A stretch of DNA of 33,309 nucleotides from Methylacidiphilales bacterium. GTDB lineage: Bacteria; Verrucomicrobiota; Verrucomicrobiia; Methylacidiphilales; UBA1321. The stretch lies in the NCBI GenBank assembly GCA_021272315.1, contig JAJSLI010000071.1, positions 1-33,309 of the forward strand. The letters are read 5' to 3'. Positions 22,404 through 29,796 of this stretch are shown here, in pieces (position 1 is the stretch's first letter; each line of letters starts with the position of its first letter). A program made the translations under genes and the position numbers. The notes beneath the pieces are model-generated. The model did not search any database, was not told the origin of the DNA, and was given only the letters and a program-made list of their open reading frames with translations.

Positions 22404-23036
22404 ATGTCATTCACACCCGGTAATAACAGGAAATGCCATGGACACATCGGTAAAATCAGGACCATGCCGTCGGCCATCCGCGAGGAGGTCAATCGGCGTA
22501 TTGAGGACAACCAGTTCTACCAGGAAATTGCCGATTGGCTCAACAGCCGGGAGGAAGTCCGCAAAATCCTGGCCGAAAAATGGGAGGGAATCCCGGTGGA
22601 CCGCCGGACCATTTCATCCTGGCATCGGGGCGGATATATCGAGTGGCAAAAGAAGCGCGAACACCTCGCTAATCTCAAGGAACTATCCGAGTACGCGCTG
22701 AAACTCGGGGAGGCGGCGGGCGGCAGCGTCGCCGACGGCAGCGCGGCCATCGTGGGTGGCCGGATCATGTCCATCCTTGAAAACGCGAGCGACGAGGAGG
22801 CTCTCAAAATGGTCCGCGCCATCAGCGAATTACGGACCCTCGACTTCACCAAGGAGCGGCTCAGGCAGAGCGAACAAAAACTCGAATTGGAACGCAAACG
22901 GTTCCAGCGCGATTCCACCGAATTGTTCATCAAGTGGCACGGCAACAAAAAAGTGCGGGAGATCGTCGAAAGCCGGGCCGACAACGCCGAAAAACTTGAA
23001 CGGCTCGGGCGGGAAATATTCGGGGAGCACTGGTGA
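22404..23036 (+). CDS. Phage terminase small subunit-like protein (Gp27/DUF3486-type)
   Basis: 210 residues from ATG 22404, with GGAG 8 bases upstream. The start GKIRTMPSAIREEVNRRIED and the stretch IADWLNSREEVRKIL...PVDRRTISSWHRGGYIEWQ match the small terminase-like proteins of Mu-type and related phages (typically KIARLPxxIRxELNRRLxDG ... WLNxLPEVxxxL). The middle is a long charged coiled coil (about 140-190). It would recognise phage DNA for packaging with the large subunit directly downstream. An upstream extension to 22284 carries no family sequence. Confidence 0.8.
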   Translation: MSFTPGNNRKCHGHIGKIRTMPSAIREEVNRRIEDNQFYQEIADWLNSREEVRKILAEKWEGIPVDRRTISSWHRGGYIEWQKKREHLANLKELSEYALKLGEAAGGSVADGSAAIVGGRIMSILENASDEEALKMVRAISELRTLDFTKERLRQSEQKLELERKRFQRDSTELFIKWHGNKKVREIVESRADNAEKLERLGREIFGEHW

Positions 23037-23049
23037 TCCTTCCCCCATC

Positions 23050-23094
23050 AAAAATTCCGTTAATTTTGTTAATTCCGTAATTTCGTCAATTTTG
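23050..23094. repeat. AT-rich dispersed repeat inside the terminase pair
   Basis: AATTCCGTTAATTTTGTTAA and TTCCGTAATTTCGTCAA units fill the gap between the small and large terminase genes. The reverse complement matches 10990-11030. Confidence 0.7.
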
Positions 23095-23097
23095 GCC

Positions 23098-24714
23098 GTG
23101 AAATCTCTTATACTTCCCTACGAGTGGGAACCCATCGACCGCAAAGAGGCCGGTCGGTTTTTTTTACTCTGGCGCCGCCAGGGCCGCAAGACCACCACGC
23201 TGGCGAAAAAAGCGCTCCATTTCATGATGAAAAAGCCGGGAGGCCGCCTGGTCACCTTCGCCTCGGCGTCGTTGCTCGTCGGCAGCGAACTGATCGTGCG
23301 CGAAGGCCAGGTCATCGAGTCGGCGCGTGAGCGCGTCACCCGCGATGCCCAGGCGATCCGGACGGCTTTCGAGAATGTCCGCAAGGGGATGAAAAAGAAA
23401 AAAATGAAACTCGAAACCAACGGCGATGACCTCTCCCCCGACGATTTCGCCGGGCTGTTCGAGCAGCAAAAACTCGAGGCGCGGGTCTGGCATTCGCAGA
23501 CCGTCTGCTCGCGCACCCGGATCATCGCGCCCAACCCGGCCACGGCGCGAAGCTGGAGCGGCTGCGTCTTCGTCGACGAGGCGGGCCACATCGCCAACCT
23601 CGCCGACCTGCTCGAGGCGATGGAACCGATCATGTCGAGCGACCCCGAATTTCGCCTGCTCATGGCCGGCACCCCGCCCAACGACGAGGCCCATCTCAGT
23701 TACGAACTCACCCTGCCGCCGGAGGGCGCCGCCTTTTCGCCCGACCCCAAGGGCCACTGGTACACCAGCCAGGCCGGGCTCCTCGTCCATCGCGTCGACG
23801 CGTGGGACGCGGCGGCGGCGAAGCTGCCCACCTACGACCCCGACACGCGCGAGAAAGTGACGCCCGAGCAACACCGCGCCAAGGCGCTCGACCGCAACGC
23901 GTGGGACCGCAACTACGGCCTCGTCTTCAAGCCGGGCGGCACGGCGGCGCTCTCGCTCGCGCTCCTGCACCACGCCATGACGCTCGGGCGCGGCCAGTGC
24001 GCCTTCGCCGAGGACGATTTCGCGCCCGGCTGGCGCGACCTGCTCGGCGGCGGACGCATCGCCATCGGGTTCGATCCCGCCACCACGGAAAAAAAGATGA
24101 GCAACCCCTCCGCGCTCGCCGTGGTGGAGCAGGTCGGGACCGTTTTTTACGCGCGGCTCGTCCTCGTCTTCAAAACGAGCGACCCGGCGGCCAGCCGCGC
24201 CATGCTCCGCGAGGCGCTCGACCTCGGCCATGACCCGCATGGCCAGGCCCGCCGCGCCCGCCGCGTCTGCATCGACGCGACGAACGAGCGCTTCTTCGCC
24301 TCGGGTCTGAAGCAGGAGCTGGCCGGGCGCGCGGTCTGCGAACTGGTCGTCTCCAGCGAAAAAACGGCGCGCGGCGGCGAGGAGATGAGCTTCAAGACCT
24401 GGCTCGGCAGCCTGCTCGTCCACCAGATGGAGGACGGGCTGCTCGCGCTGCCCGAGTCGCGCTACCTCAAGGAGGATTTCCGGCTGGTGACGCGCGACCG
24501 GGGCGGCTTCGACAACCAGCTCGACAAGCAGGGCCGCCACGGCGACACCTTCGACGCGGTGAAGCTCGCGCTCCACGGGCTTTTCTCGCACAGCGGTCCG
24601 GCGCACGCCGAAGCCGTGCCTCTCAGCTCCGCGACCGGCTCGCCGCCGCGCCGCACGGGCTGGAAAAATCCGTTCCTCCGCCAGATCGAAGGCGGTGTGA
24701 AGATAAATGTTTGA
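23098..24714 (+). CDS. Phage terminase large subunit
   Basis: 538 residues from a GTG at 23098; no ATG is available before the ATPase motif. Walker A-like RRQGRKTTT (about 20-28), Walker B CVFVDEAGHI and a downstream coupling-type segment LLMAGTPPN give the packaging ATPase. The RNase-H-like nuclease has aspartates in IAIGFDPATTEKK, RVCIDATNERFF and GDTFDAVKLAL. It cuts and translocates phage DNA into the procapsid. No portal, capsid or tail gene follows; the next feature is a dispersed repeat and then a GH28 gene, so this is a prophage remnant. The frame is intact, with high GC3 and no internal stops, so loss of the rest may be recent or the pair is retained. Confidence 0.9.
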   Translation: MKSLILPYEWEPIDRKEAGRFFLLWRRQGRKTTTLAKKALHFMMKKPGGRLVTFASASLLVGSELIVREGQVIESARERVTRDAQAIRTAFENVRKGMKKKKMKLETNGDDLSPDDFAGLFEQQKLEARVWHSQTVCSRTRIIAPNPATARSWSGCVFVDEAGHIANLADLLEAMEPIMSSDPEFRLLMAGTPPNDEAHLSYELTLPPEGAAFSPDPKGHWYTSQAGLLVHRVDAWDAAAAKLPTYDPDTREKVTPEQHRAKALDRNAWDRNYGLVFKPGGTAALSLALLHHAMTLGRGQCAFAEDDFAPGWRDLLGGGRIAIGFDPATTEKKMSNPSALAVVEQVGTVFYARLVLVFKTSDPAASRAMLREALDLGHDPHGQARRARRVCIDATNERFFASGLKQELAGRAVCELVVSSEKTARGGEEMSFKTWLGSLLVHQMEDGLLALPESRYLKEDFRLVTRDRGGFDNQLDKQGRHGDTFDAVKLALHGLFSHSGPAHAEAVPLSSATGSPPRRTGWKNPFLRQIEGGVKINV

Positions 24715-24753
24715 GGGAGGCGTCATTTTTGATCCACGCTATCTGTAACGGCG

Positions 24754-24840
24754 ATCCTCCGCCCCTCCGGGGCGGACGTCCTTATCGTTTAACCGGTGGT
24801 TGGCACCACCGGCTAATATCGTTCCGGCCCTCCGGGCCTT
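24754..24840 (+). repeat. GC-rich dispersed repeat, copy 1
   Basis: Three hairpin blocks in order: CCGCCCCTCCGGGGCGG, ACCGGTGGTTGGCACCACCGG and TTCCGGCCCTCCGGGCC. The same order and orientation recur at 26776-26864. Confidence 0.8.
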
Positions 24841-24845
24841 GCAGA

Positions 24846-24907
24846 AAACGAGGACAGGCCCAATTAAAGATTCAAGATGGACCCCGTAAGGAGGCCCGTC
24901 CTCGTTT
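24846..24907 (-). terminator. Hairpin terminator of the GH28 gene
   Basis: Arms 24846-24860 and 24893-24907 pair at 14 of 15 positions (AAACGAGGAC...). Read on the minus strand the stem ends in CGTTTT, fitting an intrinsic terminator with a long loop. It overlaps the last two bases of the GH28 stop codon. Confidence 0.5.
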
Positions 24908-26345
24908 ACGGCGTGAGGGTGATTCCGTAAGCAAAGGGGTTTTGCTTCACGTCGCTTGCCTTGAGCGGTTGTCCGCCGACGACAACGTGATCAAATTTCA
25001 CATCGTGTATGGCGTGATCGGCATCGAAGCCCACGAGTTCCACGGGAGAACTTTGGCGGCTGGGAGCAGGCGAGTTGATGTTTTGGAACGTGATGTTGTC
25101 GATGTGCCCCCGCTCCTTGTCCTTGCTCCAAATCGCCCCGCCGATCCAGAGGGAGATGAGCCTGCGGCATTCCTCGATGCGGATGTCGCGAAAGGTGACG
25201 TTGCTGACCGTGGCCGAATCGGTGTGATAGACGCGCAGGAGCCATTCCCGGCCCATATCGTGAATGATGTCGCAGTCGGAGAAGACGACATCGCTGACCG
25301 GTTGCCGAATTTCGGCGCCGATGCTGAGCGCGTGCGCCAATTCGTTCCAGAGCACGCAATGCTCGGCGGTGATGTGGCGCGACTCGCCTCTTCCCAGGAT
25401 CTGCGTCTTGACCACGATGAGGTCGTCGTTCGTGCGGATATAGCAGTCGCTGATGTCGACATTCTGGGTGTCGTTGACGTCGATTCCGTCGGAGTTGCCG
25501 CGATAACCGAAGATTTTGATGTTCTTGACTGTCACGTGATTGCAGGCGGTGAGGGGCATCGTCCAGGCGCCCGAGTCGCGCAGGACAACGCCCTCGAGCG
25601 AAATGTTGTTGCCCGTGGACGCGATCAGAGGACTCACGGGATGGGGGCAGATGCTTCCGTCAATAATGCCGCGTCCGCGCAGGGTGATGTTGTCGCCGTG
25701 CAGGATGAATATCGGGCCGGACGGCGTGCCGTAGACCACGGCATCGCCGGCGATGTAGACCGTCTTCCCGGAGCCAACCTTGACGTTGTGCACTTTGTGC
25801 AGGCCCGGGCCGTAATAGATCACGTTGGGGTCATTCGGATTCGGAGCATCGGCGTCCCACGGATTGGCGAAGATCTGCAGGCATTGGACGGTGTTGCCAT
25901 TCACTTCCAAGACGAATTGCCCCGGCTTGGAGAGGGTGAAGGTCACGTTGTTGCCCGTAACCTGGGGGACGATTCCACATGAGGTTGGAAGGAGCTTGAT
26001 GCTGTTGATCGGTCCCGGGCAGGTGACGGTGACATGAGCGTCGCCGCGCAGGTCGAACGAGGCGAAGGAGGTCTGTCCCAGGTCGCCATCCTCGAAATGC
26101 TGGAGGTCTGTCCTTTCCCGGCGTTGCGCATTCATTGCTATAACCGTCGCGAGATAGACCGGCACCGTTTGGTCCTCCGCCTTCACGACGAACTGGGTGG
26201 AAAGAGGTTCGCCGGGAGCCGGTGGGTAGACCCGCACGGGTGCGGAGGGATTTTGCGCGGGTGCCGTCAACGACGCCGCAAGCAGGAACGCGCCGGTCAG
26301 GCCGACAAAGGCAAGGAGAGGATGGTGGAGGAACTTGGTTTTCAT
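24906..26345 (-). CDS. Secreted glycoside hydrolase family 28-like (polygalacturonase-type) protein
   Basis: 479 residues. A signal peptide (hydrophobic 10-28, ending TAPA-Q) is followed by an N-terminal beta domain and a right-handed parallel beta-helix. GH28 signature positions are present in part: NSDGID (for NTD), NDDLIVVK (the Asp pair) and AHALSIGAE (in place of GHG). The RIK motif is not clear; LRVYH occupies the area. It should cut pectin-like or other acidic glycans outside the cytoplasm, but a GH49-like or otherwise divergent specificity is possible. It is flanked by two direct copies of a GC-rich repeat (24754-24840 and 26776-26864) and lies near transporter genes on the same strand. 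Confidence 0.85.
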   Translation of the reverse strand: MKTKFLHHPLLAFVGLTGAFLLAASLTAPAQNPSAPVRVYPPAPGEPLSTQFVVKAEDQTVPVYLATVIAMNAQRRERTDLQHFEDGDLGQTSFASFDLRGDAHVTVTCPGPINSIKLLPTSCGIVPQVTGNNVTFTLSKPGQFVLEVNGNTVQCLQIFANPWDADAPNPNDPNVIYYGPGLHKVHNVKVGSGKTVYIAGDAVVYGTPSGPIFILHGDNITLRGRGIIDGSICPHPVSPLIASTGNNISLEGVVLRDSGAWTMPLTACNHVTVKNIKIFGYRGNSDGIDVNDTQNVDISDCYIRTNDDLIVVKTQILGRGESRHITAEHCVLWNELAHALSIGAEIRQPVSDVVFSDCDIIHDMGREWLLRVYHTDSATVSNVTFRDIRIEECRRLISLWIGGAIWSKDKERGHIDNITFQNINSPAPSRQSSPVELVGFDADHAIHDVKFDHVVVGGQPLKASDVKQNPFAYGITLTP

Positions 26346-26577
26346 AAAGAGGTAGAAGTAGGGAGCGACCTACGTGTCCGAGATGATGAGGCCATTTCGA
26401 ATGAAGTGAAGTTGTGATCCTAAGGTGTGTCTGCAAATAGGGCAAGGCAGCGTGGCCTTGGTAGTGATACAGCTTAACACCCCGGCGATGAAAGCGGACG
26501 TTGCCGATCACGTTTGGAGCTTGGAAGAGGTAATTGCCCTGCCATGCTGACCGATACCACTAGGCCGCGAGAGCACC

Positions 26578-26772
26578 ATGAAAAAGAAAGTACCCTATCG
26601 CAACTTTGGATTTTATTTCATAAATCTAGCTACGCTGCTAAGGGGTCCTTACGGAATCTTTTTTAGGAAAAGCCCGCTGATTCCAACACTTATCGAAGTA
26701 GCGGTGCTCCTGGTTGTGGTTAATCTTGTCTATTATATTTTCTTCAGGCTTGTGATATCCCGTGAGAGCTAA
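26578..26772 (+). CDS. Small single-pass membrane protein, hypothetical
   Basis: 64 residues with a lysine-rich start (MKKKVPYRN), a semi-hydrophobic middle and one clear membrane helix near the end (IPTLIEVAVLLVVVNLVYYIFF). No family is recognised. The DNA is AT-richer than its surroundings and the ribosome binding site is weak (GAGAG). It lies between the GH28 gene and repeat copy 2, on the opposite strand to both neighbours. Confidence 0.4.
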   Translation: MKKKVPYRNFGFYFINLATLLRGPYGIFFRKSPLIPTLIEVAVLLVVVNLVYYIFFRLVISRES

Positions 26773-26775
26773 ATT

Positions 26776-26864
26776 CATCCGCCGCCCCATTCGGGGCGGG
26801 TGACCTTGCGGGCTCAACCGGTGGCTTGCGCCACCGGCTAATTTCTTTCCGGCCCTCCGGGCCT
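26776..26864 (+). repeat. GC-rich dispersed repeat, copy 2
   Basis: GCCGCCCCATTCGGGGCGG, then ACCGGTGGCTTGCGCCACCGG, then TTCCGGCCCTCCGGGCC. It is a direct-orientation copy of 24754-24840, the pair enclosing the GH28 gene and the small membrane protein. Confidence 0.8.
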
Positions 26865-26880
26865 CAAATAACGATCGGCT

Positions 26881-28236
26881 TTAGGATGAAGGAAGGGTCG
26901 GGTCATCCAAAGAAGAAAGCGCCTGGGTTTCGGCGGGAATTTCCTGGAGGGTCTCTGAGGAAAACAACGGCTCATGACTTTCCGGATGGACGGAAGGCGC
27001 GTGGGCGTTGCAGTCCTTGAGGATGGTGCGGATGAGCCAAGCCGAGCTGAGTTGCAGGCCGGCGACGGTCGGTAAAGCGTAACGCAAGGCGAATACGTCC
27101 GATACTTTATAGGCCAGCACGATGAAGAGAATGCAGCCGCTCGCCCGTCCCAGGTAATAGGCAAATTCCTGGTTCAGGAGGTAGGCGAATTTATTCCGTT
27201 TCTCGATCGCGCTGACCGTGTCGATGACCAGCATCTGCACGACGACGTAGGCGATGTTCTGGAAGGGTTGCGAGAGCACCAGGCAGGCCATGAAAATCAG
27301 CACGCCCGTGCTGTTGAAAAACAGGGCGTTGGGAATGGTGCCGACCAGGAACAGCACCAGCCCGATCGAATAGAGATAGAGGCGATGTTTCGGGCCCGTG
27401 GTGCGGCCGATAATATAGAGCATCACCGCCGAAAGAATGTTCCCGCCGGACTGGATCATCCCGAGGGAGCCTTCCTTGCCGACGAGACGCATGATGAGCA
27501 TCACCGGAGCGGTGGTGAGATAGCCCGCCGTCAGCCCGCGCAGAACGGCCACGGACTGGAGTTTCATCCAGAGCTTGTGGAAACGAAAATAGAAAAACCG
27601 GGTCCGCGGCGGATTCTCAAAGTTGCCCTGGTGGATGACGATGGAGGCGATGGTGGAAACGGTGAGCACCAGCAGCGTCACGAGATGGTAGGCGTCGTTC
27701 ACCCTGCCTCCGAACCAGTCGTTGCGGGTCCATGCCGCGATAAAAGCGCCCACGGCCAGCGGCACCACGATGGAAATATTCGTCGCGAAGAAACCCTCGA
27801 GACCGTAGTAATAATGGCGGTTGGAGTCGTTGGTGGAGGAAAGGGCGAGGAAATCCCGGTTGGCCCAGTATAGTCCGCTGGCAACGCCCATGAGCAGGCC
27901 CGCTTCGATGATATGGGCCAGGTTGAGCGGGCCGAGCGACATCATCAGCGCCATCGAGACACCGCTGAGCATCATGCCCACCGAATAGAGATGAGGCATT
28001 TTGATGTACCGCATCAGATAACCGTTGAGCAGAAACGTGAAGGGTATCCCCGTAAAAACGGCCAGTTGATAGCCGACGACCATCTTGACGTCGTTGGAAT
28101 TGCGCATCACATAGGCCCCCACAAAGCCGTCAACCGCGGGCATGCCCAAGCCATAGATCAGGTTCGTGATCAACAGGACCCGCATGTCGCGCGGGTAGGA
28201 AAGGAAATGCCGGAATTCGTGGAGGAACTTTTGCAT
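26881..28236 (-). CDS. MFS transporter
   Basis: 451 residues, about 12 membrane helices in two sets of six, with a central cytoplasmic segment near 208-235 (NFENPPRTRFFYFRFHKLWMK). The C-terminal 45 residues are soluble and acidic. The exact family is not resolved; sugar or oligosaccharide transport is suggested by its place in a row with another MFS gene and the GH38 gene, and by the nearby GH28 gene. The start is ATG at 28236, 68 bases after the upstream MFS stop. No strong ribosome binding site was seen. It ends 16 bases from the GC-rich repeat. Confidence 0.85.
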   Translation of the reverse strand: MQKFLHEFRHFLSYPRDMRVLLITNLIYGLGMPAVDGFVGAYVMRNSNDVKMVVGYQLAVFTGIPFTFLLNGYLMRYIKMPHLYSVGMMLSGVSMALMMSLGPLNLAHIIEAGLLMGVASGLYWANRDFLALSSTNDSNRHYYYGLEGFFATNISIVVPLAVGAFIAAWTRNDWFGGRVNDAYHLVTLLVLTVSTIASIVIHQGNFENPPRTRFFYFRFHKLWMKLQSVAVLRGLTAGYLTTAPVMLIMRLVGKEGSLGMIQSGGNILSAVMLYIIGRTTGPKHRLYLYSIGLVLFLVGTIPNALFFNSTGVLIFMACLVLSQPFQNIAYVVVQMLVIDTVSAIEKRNKFAYLLNQEFAYYLGRASGCILFIVLAYKVSDVFALRYALPTVAGLQLSSAWLIRTILKDCNAHAPSVHPESHEPLFSSETLQEIPAETQALSSLDDPTLPSS

Positions 28237-28304
28237 GAACGGGAAGGACTCTGGTCAAAAGCAGCCCGGCGATTTGCGCAGGCTACGTGTCCCGGGCGGT
28301 TTAA

Positions 28305-29795
28305 TCAATTCCGCAAAAGCGACTCGGGCTCGCCGGTCCCGTGGTAGATCGGCGCGGCGTAGTTTTCGTCGCCGCCGTGCTCTTTCCAGCTCCGGTAAAG
28401 TTTGAACAGGAAGAAGAGATTTGGAATGCCGAAAAAAATCGCAAAACAGGGAACGTAATAGTAAGCGCGTTCCGCGCCCACAAAGCGGGTGACGATGTCG
28501 AGATAAACGCCGGCCAGGCCGCTGCCAAGAATCCCTCCCACGGCGCCCCAGGTCGCGTTGGTGGAGCAGAACTGACCGTAACGCGACCGCGGAAAAAGCC
28601 GCATCAGCATGGGCGGATCACCCATGCTCTTCATGGCCTGCGCCGGGGCTGCCAGGCAAATTGTGACCGTCAGGGACACCCAGAAGATCAGGGTTGGCCC
28701 AGGATGCCAGAACAACCAGATCAGCCCGAGGGGGGTCGCAACCAGCGACGCAAGCAAATTACCGGCCAGCACCACGCGGATGGGATGATAACGGTCCGCC
28801 AACCAACCGGCGGCAAGCGTCATCACACTCACCGCGACGCCGCTGCACCCGGCGATGACGCCGATCTGGTGCATGGAGAGGCCGAGCGCGAGGGAGAAGT
28901 AGAGGCCGAACATGGCGACACCAAGCCCAATCGAGCTGATGAACGAGGAGAGCCACACCCACCAGTAATGGGGGAAGGCATGGGTCTCCTTGACGAACGT
29001 CTTGATCGCCCCGATTGATCCGGTCTGCCCGCCGTCGTAAGGTGGCGGGGGCGGGTAGTCCCCCTCCTTGACCTTCAGGCACATGATGCCAAACCCGAAC
29101 AAATAGAGGCAGGCCGCGCCGATGAAGATCTCCGTGGAGTGCGTGCCGGAATAAGGAAAAATAAAAAAACTATAGAGCGACGCCGACGCCGTGGAGATCA
29201 CGCGAAACCAGGACATGAACCGCGCCAGCAGATGCTCCGGCACCACATCGTTGAAAAGATACCAGAAGATGGACGTCCCGATGGTGCTGACGAACGCAAA
29301 GGCGACCAGCAACGCGCCCAGGGTCATGATCGCCACCTGATTGTCGGGAACCCCGTGGAGCAAAAAGGCGAAATGGGCCTTAATCCACAAGCCAATGCGT
29401 TCGCCGAAACCGAGGGCGACCAGGAAGAGCACGATGAAAGGCAGGCTGCCAAGCATGAAGGGAATGCGCCGTCCCCAGCGGCTGCGGAACCGATCGCTTT
29501 TAAAGCTGATGATGGGGTTCAGGCTCGCGTAAACGATCAAGGGAATGGTCCCGAGGATCAGTCCGATCTCCGTATTGGAAGCCTCAAGGTGCTTGAACTT
29601 CAACTGCATGATGGGCCCGATGACGGCTTCCATCACCGAGTAACAAAAATCGCCCCACAGCAGCCAGAAGAACAAAACAGCCAGGGCGCGTTTGGTGTAG
29701 GTTAGCGTGCCGGCGTGATAGACCTTGGTCGGTCCGGCGCCGGTCGCGTCGCTGATGGCGGGAGGTATCGGGTTCAGGCCGGTTTCCTCGATCAG
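28305..29795 (-). CDS. MFS transporter (GPH/sugar-symporter-like), non-canonical start
   Basis: About 496 residues if initiated at CTG 29795. The core has 12 helices, the loop SFKSDRFRSRWGRRIPFML typical of glycoside-pentoside-hexuronide or sucrose symporters, and FPRSRYGQFCSTNATWG. The frame has no ATG, GTG or TTG until TTG 29675, which would begin inside helix 1 (after ALAV). Upstream in-frame sequence (NKLIEETGLNPIPP ... YHAGTLTYTKRALAV) reads like a genuine N-terminus, so I extend to CTG 29795, one base after the GH38 stop. That suggests translational re-initiation from GH38. Import of the mannosides released by GH38, or of similar sugars, is inferred. Confidence 0.8.
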   Translation of the reverse strand: MIEETGLNPIPPAISDATGAGPTKVYHAGTLTYTKRALAVLFFWLLWGDFCYSVMEAVIGPIMQLKFKHLEASNTEIGLILGTIPLIVYASLNPIISFKSDRFRSRWGRRIPFMLGSLPFIVLFLVALGFGERIGLWIKAHFAFLLHGVPDNQVAIMTLGALLVAFAFVSTIGTSIFWYLFNDVVPEHLLARFMSWFRVISTASASLYSFFIFPYSGTHSTEIFIGAACLYLFGFGIMCLKVKEGDYPPPPPYDGGQTGSIGAIKTFVKETHAFPHYWWVWLSSFISSIGLGVAMFGLYFSLALGLSMHQIGVIAGCSGVAVSVMTLAAGWLADRYHPIRVVLAGNLLASLVATPLGLIWLFWHPGPTLIFWVSLTVTICLAAPAQAMKSMGDPPMLMRLFPRSRYGQFCSTNATWGAVGGILGSGLAGVYLDIVTRFVGAERAYYYVPCFAIFFGIPNLFFLFKLYRSWKEHGGDENYAAPIYHGTGEPESLLRN

Positions 29796-29796
29796 C

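Noticed and set aside
23164..24726. 520-codon open frame antisense to the large terminase
   Set aside because: High GC leaves the opposite strand open; the product is Arg/Glu/Ala-rich with no motif, while the plus strand has complete terminase motifs.
24714..24905. Possible attachment site ending a prophage
   Set aside because: The duplicated sequence is a multi-hairpin dispersed repeat with a second copy outside the phage genes; no integrase or tRNA is present.
25831..26511. 226-codon minus-strand frame crossing the GH28 start
   Set aside because: Out of frame with GH28 and overlapping its signal peptide; no recognisable domain.
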